Of a stretch of 64,000 nt of DNA, positions 9,230 to 23,106 are shown in pieces. A program made the position numbers and the translations under genes. The stretch spans positions 119,387,927 to 119,451,926 of the forward strand of contig CM068367.1 in NCBI GenBank assembly GCA_034769895.1. Reading direction: 5' to 3'. Under the pieces are notes generated by a model, which saw only the letters and a list, made by a program, of their open reading frames with translations, ran no database searches and had not been told where the DNA came from. The DNA comes from Magicicada septendecula. Lineage: Eukaryota; Arthropoda; Insecta; Hemiptera; Cicadidae. Within the stretch, counting starts at the first letter, position 1. Each line of letters begins with the position of its first letter.

Positions 9230-11650
9230 CTGTTATCGTTTGCCATAGGAAAAACCCTTGTTAAAACATAAAACGTTACAGGTAAACTACCCCTTTCCCT
9301 TAACCAATCTTCACCAAAAACAATAGGTCTTGAGAAGTCTACAATTGAGGGCTGTATGCGAAACATTATTTGATTCTGTTTGAATTTGCGGCTGTTATCG
9401 TTTGCCAAAAAAAAATTTTTCCCTTGATAAAAAAACACCGTTGCAGGTAAACTACCCCTTTCCCTCAACCAATCTTCACCAAAAACAATAGGTCGTGAGT
9501 ACTTAACAATTCAGGACTGTATGCAAAAAATTATTTGATTCTGTTTGAATTTGCGGCAGTTATCGTTTGCCATAGAAAAAAAATCTACACACAGACAGAC
9601 ACACACACAGACACTTTTCGGAAAACGACTTTTTTTCATGTTTTGAGTGTAGTACAATCAGAATCTGCAATAATCTCGAACACGATTTTTTTTGCCATCA
9701 CCATACTTCCATTTCCTTAAGGAATATGGAAGTAAAAAAAATTATAATTTTATTGCCTGGCAACAAAATTATTTTATTTTTAACAATTACCATTGTTTGA
9801 AAAAGTTTAAATGAATTTTCAAGTACTTTACTCTTGTTAAAACGTAAAAGGTTGCAGGTAAACTACCCCTTCCCCTTAACCGATCTTCACCAAAATCAAA
9901 AGGCCTTGAGTCCTCTACAATTCAGTGATGTATGCAAAAACTTATTTGATTCTGTTTGAAATTGCGGCAGTTATCGTTTGCCATAGAAAATACGCTTGAT
10001 AAAAAACGTTGCAGGTAAACTACCCCTTCCCCTCAACCGATCTTCACCAAAAACAATAGGTCTTGAGTACTCTACAAATCACGGCTGTATGAAAAAAATT
10101 ATATGATTCTGTTTGAATTTGAGGCTGTTATCGTTTGCCATAGAAAATTACCCTTGATTAAAAAACGTTGCAGGTAAACTACCCCTTCCCCTCAACCGAT
10201 CTTTACCAAAAACAGTAAGTCTTGAGTACTCTACAAATCAGGGCTGTATGCAAAAAATTATTTGTTTCTGTTTGAATTTGCGGCTCTTATCGTTTGCCAT
10301 AGAAAATACCCTTTTAAAACATAAAACGTTGCCAGTAAACTACCACTTTCCCTTAACCGATCTTCACCAAAAACAAAAGGTATTGAGAACTCTACAATTC
10401 AGGGCAGTATGCGAAACATTATTTGATTATGTTTGAATTTGCGGCTGTTATCGTTTGCCATAGGAAATACCTTTGTTAAAACATAAAACGTTACAGGTAA
10501 ACTACCCCTTTCCCTTAACCAATCTTCACCAAAAACAATAGGTCTTGAGAAGTCTACAATTCAGGGCTGTATGCGAAACATTATTTGATTCTGTTTGAAT
10601 TTGCGGCTGTTATCGTTTGCCAAAAAAAAATTTTTCCCTTGATAAAAAAACACCGTTGCAGGTAAACTACCCCTTTCCCTCAACCAATCTTCACCAAAAA
10701 CAATAGGTCGTGAGTACTTAACAATTCAGGGCTGTATGCAAAAAATTATTTGATTCTGTTTGAATTTGCGGCAGTTATCGTTTGCCATAGAAAAAAAATC
10801 TACACACAGACAGACACACACACAGACACTTTTCGGAAAACGACTTTTTTTCATGTTCTGAGTGTAGTACAATCAGAATCTGCAATAATCTCGAACACGA
10901 TTTTTTTTGCCATCACCATACTTCCATTTCCTTAAGGAATATGGAAGTAAAAATTATAATTTTATTGCCTGGCAACAAAATTATTTTATTTTTAACAATT
11001 ACCATTGTTTGAAAAAGTTTAAATGAATTTTCAAGTACTTTACTCTTGTTAAAACGTAAAAGGTTGCAGGTAAACTACCCCTTCCCCTTAACCGATCTTC
11101 ACCAAAATCAAAAGGCCTTGAGTCCTCTACAATTCAGTGATGTATGCAAAAACTTATTTGATTCTGTTTGAATTTGCGGCAGTTATCGTTTGCCATAGAA
11201 AATACGCTTGATAAAAAACGTTGCAGGTAAACTACCCCTTCCCCTCAACCGATCTTCACCAAAAACAATAGGTCTTGAATACTCTACAAATCACGGCTGT
11301 ATGCAAAAAATTATATGATTCTGTTTGAATTTGCGGCTGTTATCGTTTGCCATAGAAAATTACCCTTGATTAAAAAACGTTGCAGGTAAACTACCCCTTC
11401 CCCTCAACCGATCTTTACCAAAAACAGTAAGTCTTGAGTACTCTACAAATCAGGGCTGTATGCAAAAAATTATTTGTTTCTGTTTGAATTTGCGGCTCTT
11501 ATCGTTTGCCATAGAAAATACCCTTTTAAAACATAAAACGTTGCCAGTAAACTACCACTTTCCCTTAACCGATCTTCACCAAAAACAAAAGGTCTTGAGA
11601 ACTCTACAATTCAGGGCAGTATGCGAAACATTATTTGATTATGTTTGAAT
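9230..11650 (+). repeat. 1.21-kb tandem duplication inside block 1
   Basis: Two copies, about 9230-10440 and 10441-11650, each with the same series of monomers and one B-C fusion. They differ by scattered substitutions and small A-run changes. The junction lies at the TTTGAATTTGCGGC end of a monomer, as expected from out-of-register exchange between monomers. Only this unit has it in this form. Confidence 0.8.
9704..9734. other. B insert end hairpin
   Basis: TACTTCCAT and ATGGAAGTA flank the palindrome TTCCTTAAGGAA, giving a stem of about 15 bp with a single bulged base. It is present in all B inserts, long and short. Some have GGAACATGG instead of GGAATATGG. Confidence 0.7.
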
Positions 11651-12791
11651 TTGCGGCTCGTATCGTTTGCCATAGAAAATACCCTTGTTAAAACAAAAAA
11701 CGTTGCAGGTAAACTACAACCTTTTCACTTAACCGATCTTGACCAAAATCAACAGATCTTGAGAACTCTACAATTCAGGGCTGAATGCGAAATATTATTT
11801 AATTCTGTTTGAATTTGCGGCTGTTATCGTTTGCCAAACAAACAAAATCACCCTTGATACAAAAAAACCATTGCAGGTAAACTACCCCTTTGCCTCAACC
11901 GATCTTCACCAAAAACAATAGGTCGTGAGTACTCTACAAATCAGAGCTGTGTGCAAACAATTATTTGATTCTGTTTGAATTTGCGGCTGTTATCGTTTGC
12001 CATAGAAAAAAAATCTACAGACACAGACAGACACACACACAATCAGAATCTGCAATAATCTCGAACACGATTTTTTTGCCATCACCATACTTCCATTTCC
12101 TTAAGGAACATGGAAGTAAAAATTACCCTTGATAAAAAACTGTTGCAGGTAAACTACCCCTTTCCCTTAACCGATCTTCACCAAAAACGATAGGTCTTGA
12201 GAACTCTACAATTCAAGGCTGTATGCAAAATATTATATGATTCTGTTTGAATTTGCGGCTGTTATCGTTTGCCATACAAAATACCCTTGATAAAACAAAA
12301 AACGTGGCAGGTAAACTACCCTTTTCCCTTAACCGATCTTCACCAAAAACAATAGGTCTTTAGTACTCAACAAATCAGGCCTGTATGCAAAAACGTATTT
12401 GATTCTGTTTAAATTTGCGGCTCTTGTTGTTTGCCATAGAAAATACCCTTTTAAAACATAAAACGTTGCAGGTAAACTACCCCTTTCCCTTAACCGATCT
12501 TCACTGAAAATAACAGGTGTTGAGAACTCTACAATTCAGGGCAGTATGAAAAAAATTATTTGATTATGTTTGAATTTGTGGCTGTTATCGTTTGCCATAG
12601 AAAATACCCTTGTTAAAACATCAAACGTTGCAGGTAAACTACCCCTTTCCCTTAACCGATCTTTACCAAAATCAACAGATCTTGAGAACTCTACAATTGA
12701 GAGCTGTATGCGACACATTATTTGATTCTGTTTGAATTTGCGGCTGTTATCGTTTGCCAAACAAACAAAATTACCCTTTATAAAACAAAAA

Positions 12792-14768
12792 TATCGGTAT
12801 GGAGAACCATAAATGACTTCCATATTCTAAGATTTATTTTTAAAATCATTTTCGAAATGAAATATTACCATAGAAACTACTTCTTTCTACTTACTGCTTC
12901 AGCCTTAACCACAGTACTGTGGTCACTAACATATACCACCTTACGTTATCGCACTCGATTTTCACTGATGATGGAAGGCAATGACATTGCCGAAACGTCT
13001 GGTTTTGTAGAAAACATTGGACTACGGCCAAATATCCCGGGAAGGAATTTTAACAAAAACTACTTCTTTGTTGCCGATAACGTTGTACACATATATATAA
13101 AAAATATGCATAAAATTAATGGCTTGTATAAGTTAATGATTGATCTCCATTAAGTAGTGCTCAAGTTTCCAAAGTTTTAATATTATGATGTCCATAATTA
13201 AAACATCAGAGCAGGTTTAGTGTGTATGAGGGTTCACCGTGGACAAAAATTTTCAACATTTCCTATTGAGCGTTGCTTAGAATAAATCTGCGAATCTACA
13301 GTGTACGTTTCACAGAACAAACACGCGGAAAAGAAGGAGCGCTCCGAAGTCACTCATGGACCCTCAGCATCTTGCAGAGGGTTCATTCCCTAAAGACGAA
13401 AAGTCTGTCTATGAATCGTTCCTCTGTAAACACGTGCAGTTACACTGCCCAGCGATCCACAGGAAGCAAATCGCTATCCACGCTGGACACTTTTTCGGCT
13501 TGCATGCGTTATGTTGGTATGGGTTCGGTACTTTCCATTTAAAAACCGTGCAAATGTAAGAAAATAAACATGAATGAGGCCAGAAATAACGCGAATTGTG
13601 TGTGTGTGTGTGTGTGTGTGTCTTCCCTGCATTTTTATTGCGGTAGTGATAATAATAAAATGGAAACGTAAACAGTACATAACTGAGATATGCTTGCCTG
13701 CCACGCACGATATATTTTCTCTTATACATGACTAGCAGAATACCCGTGCTTCGCTACGGAGTTTCACGTTGTACGTAATGAAAATGTTAGTTTAATTAAA
13801 GTAGGCTTCTTAAAAATAAATAGCTGTTGCCCACAACTTCGTTCGCGTGGTCTTCAATTTAATGCGATAATATATTTAGAACAGAATCTATTCTATTGGG
13901 TTGCCATAGTAACCAGATCTAATAGTGTTTTAAGACCGCAAAGGACCCCCCAGAGGATCGTATCGAAAAAAACACCTGTCCTATGTTGGTTCTCCCGTTG
14001 CGTAAAATATTTGTGCCAAGTTTGGTTGAAATCGGTCCAATGGTTTAGGTGGAGAGATGGAAGACCCCAAAGGACCCCCCAAAGGATCAAATACGAAAAA
14101 AACACTTGTCCTATGTTGGTTCTCCCTTTGCGTAAAATATTTGTGCCAAGTTTGGTTGAAATCGGTCCAGTGGTTTAGGAGGCGATGTGGAAGACCCCAA
14201 AGAACCCCCAAAAGGACCCCATCGAAAAAACACCTATCCTATGTTGGTTCTCCCGTTGCATAAAATATTTGTGCCAAGTTTGGTTGAAATCGGTACAGTG
14301 GTTTAGGAGGAGATGTGGAAGAAACCTTCGCGGACGTGCGCACAACAACTCACCGAAGTTTCATCGCAATCGGATGAATGGTATAGGAACGCATACGGGA
14401 CAAACAAAGAAACATTCATTTTTATATATAAGATGTAAACTATACCACTTACTTGACATAAACCGTGATAGCTAAGCTAATGTACAACATATATGTATTA
14501 ATTATACACATAAATGTTCCTCGATAGACACTCTATCTATTGGCGAAAATTTGAATAAAATCCGTTCAGTACTTCCTGAGATTAGCGATTTCAAACACAG
14601 AGAGAAAACGGACCGACTTTACTTTATACTATGTACAGATTTACATTAAAATGAAAAAATTATAATTTTATTGCCTGGCAACAAAATTATTTTATTTTTA
14701 ACAATTACCATTGTTTGAAAAAGTTTAAATGAATTTTCAAGTACTTTACTCTTGTTAAAACGTAAAAG
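12792..14768 (+). repeat. Full HOR cassette, copy 2
   Basis: ORF 12857-13153 with Asp at residue 43 (Gly elsewhere). (TG)12 at 13597-13620, followed by the CTTCCCTGCAT variant. Shares the CCATAAATG leader and the GATGTCCATA variant with copy 1 only. Confidence 0.9.
13732..14639 (-). mobile_element. Helitron, copy 2
   Basis: 908 bp, both termini and A/T flanks intact. Carries GGAGAGATGG in the minisatellite, a variant shared with copies 1 and 4 only. Confidence 0.87.
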
Positions 14769-17531
14769 GTTGCAGGTAAACCTTCCCCTTAACCGATCTT
14801 CACCAAAATCAAAAGGCCTTGAGTCCTCTACAATTCAGTGACGTATGCAAAAAATTATTTGATTCTGTTTGAATTTGCGGCAGTTATCGTTTGCCATAGA
14901 AAATACGCTTGATAAAAAACGTTGCAGGTAAACTCCCCCTTCCCCTCAACCGATCTTCACCAAAAACAATAGGTCTTGAGAACTCTACAAATCACGGCTG
15001 TATGCAAATAATCTTTTCATTCTGTTTGAATTTGCGGCTGTTATCGTTTGCCATAGAAAATTACCCTTGATTAAAAAACGTTGCAGGTAAACTACCCCTT
15101 TCCCTTAACCGATCTTCACCAAAAACAATAGGTCTTGAGAACTCTGCAAATCACGGCTGTATGCAAACAATTATATGATTCTGTTTGAATTTGCGGCTGT
15201 TATCGTTTGCCATAGAAAATACCCTTGTTAAAAAAACGCTGCAGGTAAACTACCCCTTTCCCTTAACCGAGCTTCACCAAAAACAATAGGTCTTGAGAAC
15301 TCTACAATTTAGGGCTGTATGCAAATAATCTTTTGATTCTGTTTGAATATGCGGCTGTTATCGTTTGCCATAGGAAATACCCTTGTTAAAACATAAAACG
15401 TTACAGGTAAACTACCCCTTTCCCTTAACCAATCTTCACCAAAAACAATAGGTCTTGAGAAGTCTACAATTCAGGGCTGTATGCGAAACATTATTTGATT
15501 CTGTTTGAATTTGCGGCTGTTATCGTTTGCCAAAAAAAAATTTTTCCCTTGATAAAAAAACACCGTTGCAAGTAAACTACCCCTTTCCCTCAACCAATCT
15601 TCACCAAAAACAATAAGTCGTGAGTACTTAACAATTCAGGGCTGTATGCAAAAAATTATTTGATTCTGTTTGAATTTGCGGCAGTTATCGTTTGCCATAG
15701 AAAAAAAATCTACACACAGACAGACACACACACAGACACTTTTCGGAAAACGACTTTTTTTCATGTTTTGAGTGTAGTACAATCAGAATCTGCAATAATC
15801 TCGAACACGATTTTTTTTGCCATCACCATACTTCCATTTCCTTAAGGAATATGGAAGTAAAAAAAATTATAATTTTATTGCCTGGCAACAAAATTATTTT
15901 ATTTTTAACAATTACCATTGTTTGAAAAAGTTTAAATGAATTTTCAAGTACTTTACTCTTGTTAAAATGTAAAAGGTTGCAGGTAAACTACCCCTTCCCC
16001 TTAACCGATCTTCACCAAAATGAAAAGGCCTTGAGTCCTCTACAATTCAGTGATGTATCCAAAAACTTATTTGATTCTGTTTGAATTTGCGGCAGTTATC
16101 GTTTGCCATAGAAAATACGCTTGATAAAAAACGTTGCAGGTAAACTACCCCTTCCCCTCAACCGATCTTCACCAAAAACAATAGGTCTTGAGAACTCTGC
16201 AAATCACGGCTGTATGCAAACAATTATATGATTCTGTTTGAATTTGAGGCTGTTATCGTTTGCCATAGAAAATTACCCTTGATTAAAAAACGTTGCAGGT
16301 AAACTACCCCTTCCCCTCAACCGATCTTTACCAAAAACAGTAAGTCTTGAGTACTCTACAAATCAGGGCTGTATGCAAAAAATTATTTGTTTCTGTTTGA
16401 ATTTGCGGCTCTTATCGTTTGCCATAGAAAATACCCTTTTAAAACATAAAACGTTGCCAGTAAACTACCACTTTCCCTTAACCGATCTTCACCAAAAACA
16501 AAAGGTCTTGAGAACTCTACAATTCAGGGCAGTATGCGAAACATTATTTGATTATGTTTGAATTTGCGGCTCGTATCGTTTGCCATAGAAAATACCCTTG
16601 TTAAAACAAAAAACGTTGCAGGTAAACTACCCCTTTCACTTAACCGATCTTGACCAAAATCAACAGATCTTGAGAACTCTACAATTCAGGGCTGAATGCG
16701 AAATATTATTTAATTCTGTTTGAATTTGCGGCTGTTATCGTTTGCCAAACAAACAAAATCACCCTTGATACAAAAAAACCATTGCAGGTAAACTACCCCT
16801 TTGCCTCAACCGATCTTCACCAAAAACTATAGGTCGTGAGTACTCGACAAATCAGAGCTGTGTGCAAAAAATTATTTGATTCTGTTTGAATTTGCGGCTG
16901 TTATCGTTTGCCATAGAAAAAAAATATACAGACACACACACAATCAGAATCTGCAATAATCTCGAACACGATTTTTTTGCCATCACCATACTTCCATTTC
17001 CTTAAGGAACATGGAAGTAAAAATTACCCTTGAAAAAACTGTTGCAGGTAAACTACCCCTTTCCCTTAACCGATCTTCACCAAAAACGATCAGTCTTGAG
17101 AACTCTACAATTCAAGGCTGCGTATGCAAAATATTATATGATTCTGTTTGAATTTGCGGCTGTTATCGTTTGCCATACAAAATGCCCTTGATAAAACAAA
17201 AAACGTGGCAGGTAAACTACCCTTTTCCCTTAACCGATCTTCACCAAAAACAATAGGTGTTGAGAACTCTACAATTCAGGGCAGTATGCAAAAAATTATT
17301 TGATTATGTTTGAATTTGTGGCTGTTATCGTTTGCCATAGAAAATACCCTTGTTAAAACATCAAACGTTGCAGGTAAACTACCCCTTTCCCTTAACCGAT
17401 CTTTACCAAAATCAACAGATCTTGAGAACTCTACAATTGAGAGCTGTATGCGACACATTATTTGATTCTGTTTGAATTTGCGGCTGTTATCGTTTGCCAA
17501 ACAAACAAAATTACCCTTTATAAAACAAAAA
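14769..17531 (+). repeat. Satellite block 2
   Basis: About 15 monomers, with a B-C fusion at 15710-15858/15859-15975 and a short B at 16926-17018. It is repeated at +9484 (24253-27015) with very few differences. It lacks one monomer next to the following cassette. No gene is seen. Confidence 0.9.
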
Positions 17532-19506
17532 TATCGGTATGGAGAACCATACATGACTTCCATATTCTAAGATTTATTTTTAAAATCATTTTCGAAATGA
17601 AATATTACCATAGAAACTACTTCTTTCTACTTACTGCTTCAGCCTTAACCACAGTACTGTGGTCACTAACATATACCACCTTACGTTATCGCACTCGATT
17701 TTCACTGATGATGGAAGGCAATGGCATTGCCGAAACGTCTGGTTTTGTAGAAAACATTGGACTACGGCCAAATATCCCGGGAAGGAATTTTAACAAAAAC
17801 TACTTCTTTGTTGCCGATAACGTTGTACACATATATATAAAAAATATGCATAAAATTAATGGCTTGTATAAGTTAATGATTGATCTCCATTAAGTAGTGC
17901 TCAAGTTTCCAAAGTTTTAATATTATGATGTCCGTAATTAAAACATCAGAGCAGGTTTAGTGTGTATGAGGGTTCACCGTGGACAAAAATTTTCAACATT
18001 TCCTATTGAGCGTTGCTTAGAATAAATCTGCGAATCTACAGTGTACGTTTCACAGAACAAACACGCGGAAAAGAAGGAGCGCTCCGAAGTCACTCATGGA
18101 CCCTCAGCATCTTGCAGAGGGTTCATTCCCTAAAGACGAAAAGTCTGTCTATGAATCGTTCCTCTGTAAACACGTGCAGTTACACTGCCCAGCGATCCAC
18201 AGGAAGCAAATCGCTATCCACGCTGGACACTTTTTCGGCTTGCATGCGTTATGTTGGTATGGGTTCGGCACTTTCCATTTAAAAACCGTGCAAATGTAAG
18301 AAAATAAACATGAATGAGGCCAGAAATAACGCGAATTGTGTGTGTGTGTGTGTGTGTGTCTTCCCTTCATTTTTATTGCGGTAGTGATAATAATAAAATG
18401 GAAACGTAAACAGTACATAACTGAGATATGCTTGCCTGCCACGCACGATATATTTTCTCTTATACATGACTAGCAGAATACCCGTGCTTCGCTACGGAGT
18501 TTCATGTTGTACGTAATGAAAATGTTAGTTTAATTAAAGTAGGCTTCTTAAAAATAAATAGCTGTTGCCCACAACTTCGTTCGCGTGGTCTTCAATTTAA
18601 TGCGATAATATATTTAGAACAGAATCTATTCTATTGGGTTGCCATAGTAACCAGATCTAATAGTGTTTTAAGACCGCAAAGGACCCCCCAGAGGATCGTA
18701 TCGAAAAAAACACCTGTCCTATGTTGGTTCTCCCGTTGCGTAAAATATTTGTGCCAAGTTTGGTTGAAATCGGTCCAATGGTTTAGGTGGAGACATGGAA
18801 GACCCCAAAGGACCCCCCAAAGGATCAAATACGAAAAAAACACTTGTCCTATGTTGGTTCTCCCTTTGCGTAAAATATTTGTGCCAAGTTTGGTTGAAAT
18901 CGGTCCAGTGGTTTAGGAGGCGATGTGGAAGACCCCAAAGAACCCCCAAAAGGACCCCATCGAAAAAACACCTATCCTATGTTGGTTCTCCCGTTGCATA
19001 AAATATTTGTGCCAAGTTTGGTTGAAATCGGTACAGTGGTTTAGGAGGAGATGTGGAAGAAACCTTCGCGGACGTGCGCACAACAACTCACCGAAGTTTC
19101 ATCGCAATCGGATGAATGGTATAGGAACGCATACGGGACAAACAAAGAAACATTCATTTTTATATATAAGATGTAAACTATACCACTTACTTGACATAAA
19201 CCGTGATAGCTAAGCTAATGTACAACATATATGTATTAATTATACACATAAATGTTCCTCGATAGACACTCTATCTATTGGCGAAAATTTGAATAAAATC
19301 CGTTCAGTACTTCCTGAGATTAGCGATTTCAAACACAGAGAGAAAACGGACCGACTTTACTTTATACTATGTACAGATTTACATTAAAATGAAAAAATTA
19401 TAATTTTATTGCCTGGCAACAAAATTATTTTATTTTTAACAATTACCATTGTTTGAAAAAGTTTAAATGAATTTTCAAGTACTTTACTCTTGTTAAAACG
19501 TAAAAG
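17532..19506 (+). repeat. Full HOR cassette, copy 3
   Basis: ORF 17597-17893, consensus sequence. (TG)11 at 18337-18358, followed by the CTTCCCTTCAT variant. Its partner at +9484 is copy 5, with the same (TG)n length. Confidence 0.9.
18470..19377 (-). mobile_element. Helitron, copy 3
   Basis: 908 bp with both ends intact. First copy with TTTCATGTTG near the hairpin end and GGAGACATGG in the minisatellite, the form that dominates to the right. Confidence 0.87.
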
Positions 19507-22265
19507 GTTGCAGGTAAACCTTCCCCTTAACCGATCTTCACCAAAATCAAAAGGCCTTGAGTCCTCTACAATTCAGTGACGTATGCAAAAAATTATTTGA
19601 TTCTGTTTGAATTTGCGGCAGTTATCGTTTGCCATAGAAAATACGCTTGATAAAAAACGTTGCAGGTAAACTCCCCCTTCCCCTCAACCGATCTTCACCA
19701 AAAACAATAGGTCTTGAGTACTCTACAAATCACGGCGGTATGCAAATAATCTTTTCATTCTGTTTGAATTTGCGGCTGTTATCGTTTGCCATAGAAAATA
19801 CCCTTGATAAAAAAACGCTGCAGGTAAACTACCCCCTTCCCTTAACCGATCTTCACCAAAAACAATAGGTCTTGAGAACTCTGCAAATCACGGCTGTATG
19901 CAAAAAATTATATGATTCTGTTTGAATTTGCGGCTGTTATCGTTTGCCATAGAAAATACCCTTGTTAAAAAAACGCTGCAGGTAAACTACCCTTTTCCCT
20001 TAACCGAGCTTCACCAAAAACAATAGGTCTTGAGAACTCTACAATTTAGGGCTGTATGCAAATAATCTTTTGATTCTGTTTGAATATGCGGCTGTTATCG
20101 TTTGCCATAGGAAATACCCTTGTTAAAACATAAAACGTTACAGGTAAACTACCCCTTTCCCTTAACCAATCTTCACCAAAAACAATAGGTCTTGAGAAGT
20201 CTACAATTCAGGGCTGTATGCGAAACATTATTTGATTCTGTTTGAATTTGCGGCTGTTATCGTTTGCCAAAAAAAAATTTTTCCCTTGATAAAAAAACAC
20301 CGTTGCAAGTAAACTACCCCTTTCCCTCAACCAATCTTCACCAAAAACAATAGGTCATGAGTACTTAACAAATCAGGGCTGTATGCAAAACATTATTTGA
20401 TTCTGTTTGAATTTGCGGCAGTTATCGTTTGCCATAGAAAAAAATCTACACACAGACAGACACACACACAGACACTTTTCGGAAAACGACTTTTTTTCAT
20501 GTTTTGAGTGTAGTACAATCAGAATCTGCAATAATCTCGAACACGATTTTTTTTGCCATCACCATACTTCCATTTCCTTAAGGAATATGGAAGTAAAAAT
20601 TATAATTTTATTGCCTGGCAACAAAATTATTTTATTTTTAACAATTACCATTGTTTGAAAAAGTTTAAATGAATTTTCAAGTACTTTACTCTTGTTAAAA
20701 CGTAAAAGGTTGCAGGTAAACTACCCCTTCCCCTTAACCGATCTTCACCAAAATCAAAAGGCCTTGAGTCCTCTACAATTCAGTGATGTATGCAAAAACT
20801 TATTTGATTCTGTTTGAATTTGCGGCAGTTATCGTTTGCCATAGAAAATACGCTTGATAAAAAACGTTGCAGGTAAACTACCCCTTCCCCTCAACCGATC
20901 TTCACCAAAAACAATAGGTCTTGAGTACTCTACAAATCACGGCTGTATGCAAAAAATTATATGATTCTGTTTGAATTTGCGGCTGTTATCGTTTGCCATA
21001 GAAAATACCCTTGATTAAAAAACGTTGCAGGTAAACTACCCCTTCCCCTCAACCGATCTTTACCAAAAACAGTAAGTCTTGAGTACTCTACAAATCAGGG
21101 CTGTATGCAAAAAATTATTTGTTTCTGTTTGAATTTGCGGCTCTTATCGTTTGCCATAGAAAATACCCTTTTAAAACATAAAACGTTGCCAGTAAACTAC
21201 CACTTTCCCTTAACCGATCTTCACCAAAAACAAAAGGTCTTGAGAACTCTACAATTCAGGGCAGTATGCGAAACATTATTTGATTATGTTTGAATTTGCG
21301 GCTCGTATCGTTTGCCATAGAAAATACCCTTGTTAAAACAAAAAACGTTGCAGGTAAACTACCCCTTTCACTTAACCGATCTTGACCAAAATCAACGGAT
21401 CTTGAGAACTCTACAATTCAGGGCTGAATGCGAAATATTATTTAATTCTGTTTGAATTTGCGGCTGTTATCGTTTTCCAAACAAACAAAATCATCCTTGA
21501 TACAAAAAAACCATTGCAGGTAAACTACCCCTTTGCCTCAACCGATCTTCACCAAAAACAATAGGTCGTGAGTACTCTACAAATCAGAGCTGTGTGCAAA
21601 AAATTATTTGATTCTGTTTGAATTTGCGGCTGTTATCGTTTGCCATAGAAAAAAAAATCTACAGACACACACACAATCAGAATCTGCAATAATCTCGAAC
21701 TCGATTTTTTTGCCATCACCATACTTCCATTTCCTTAAGGAACATGGAAGTAAAAATTACCCTTGAAAAAAACTGTTGCAGGTAAACTACCCCTTTCCCT
21801 TAACCGATCTTCACCAAAAACGATCAGTCTTGAGAACTCTACAATTCAAGGCTGCGTATGCAAAATATTATATGATTCTGTTTGAATTTGCGGCTGTTAT
21901 CGTTTGCCATACAAAATGCCCTTGATAAAACAAAAAACGTGGCAGGTAAACTACCCTTTTCCCTTAACCGATCTTCACCAAAAACAACAGGTGTTGAGAA
22001 CTCTACAATTCAGGGCAGTATGCAAAAAATTATTTGATTATGTTTGAATTTGTGGCTGTTATCGTTTGCCATAGAAAATACCCTTGTTAAAACATCAAAC
22101 GTTGCAGGTAAACTACCCCTTTCCCTTAACCGATCTTTACCAAAATCAACAGATCTTGAGAACTCTACAATTGAGAGGTGTATGCGACACATTATTTGAT
22201 TCTGTTTGAATTTGCGGCTGTTATCGTTTGCCAAACAAACAAAATTACCCTTTATAAAACAAAAA
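19507..22265 (+). repeat. Satellite block 3
   Basis: About 15 monomers, with a B-C fusion at 20446-20594/20595-20708 and a short B at 21659-21751. Has the GGTCATGAGTACTTAACAAA variant, also found in later blocks. No gene is seen. Confidence 0.9.
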
Positions 22266-23068
22266 TATCGGTATGGAGAACCATACATGACTTCCATATT
22301 CTAAGATTTATTTTTAAAATCATTTTCGAAATGAAATATTACCATAGAAACTACTTCTTTCTACTTACTGCTTCAGCCTTAACCACAGTACTGTGGTCAC
22401 TAACATATACCACCTTACGTTATCGCACTCGATTTTCACTGATGATGAAAGGCAATGGCATTGCCGAAACGTCTGGTTTTGTAGAAAACATTGGACTACG
22501 GCCAAATATCCCGGGAAGGAATTTTAACAAAAACTACTTCTTTGTTGCCGATAACGTTGTACACATATATATAAAAAATATGCATAAAATTAATGGCTTG
22601 TATAAGTTAATGATTGATCTCCATTAAGTAGTGCTCAAGTTTCCAAAGTTTTAATATTATGATGTCCGTAATTAAAACATCAGAGCAGGTTTAGTGTGTA
22701 TGAGGGTTCACCGTGGACAAAAATTTTCAACATTTCCTATTGAGCGTTGCTTAGAATAAATCTGCGAATCTACAGTGTACGTTTCACAGAACAAACACGC
22801 GGAAAAGAAGGAGCGCTCCGAAGTCACTCATGGACCCTCAGCATCTTGCAGAGGGTTCATTCCCTAAAGACGAAAAGTCTGTCTATGAATCGTTCCTCTG
22901 TAAACACGTGCAGTTACACTGCCCAGCGATCCACAGGAAGCAAATCGCTATCCACGCTGGACACTTTTTCGGCTTGCATGCGTTATGTTGGTATGGGTTC
23001 GGCACTTTCCATTTAAAAACCGTGCAAATGTAAGAAAATAAACATGAATGAGGCCAGAAATAACGCAA

Positions 23069-23106
<38 letters not shown>

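Larger units (their letters stand above)
8645..12791 (+). repeat. Satellite block 1 with B and C inserts and a 1.21-kb duplication
   Basis: Monomers with B-C fusions at 9585-9733/9734-9850 and 10800-10948/10949-11062, and a short B at 12015-12117. About 9.23-10.44 kb is repeated at about 10.44-11.65 kb (offset 1212-1215), which makes this the longest block. The monomer near 12330-12500 (GTTTAAATTTGCGGCTCTTG) is missing from the next four units. No gene is seen. Confidence 0.9.
13621..23104 (+). repeat. 9484-bp two-cassette duplication, first copy
   Basis: Runs from just after the (TG)n of cassette 2 to the end of the (TG)n of cassette 4. Rare variants repeat at +9484: GGAGAGATGG (14051 and 23535), the ATGTAAAAGG linker (15967 and 25451), TACCCCCTTCCC (19829 and 29313), Lys40 in the ORF (22331 and 31815 copies) and GCAAATTGTG (23065 and 32549). 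Just left of 13621 the match is lost (GCGAAT against GCAAAT). Confidence 0.85.
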
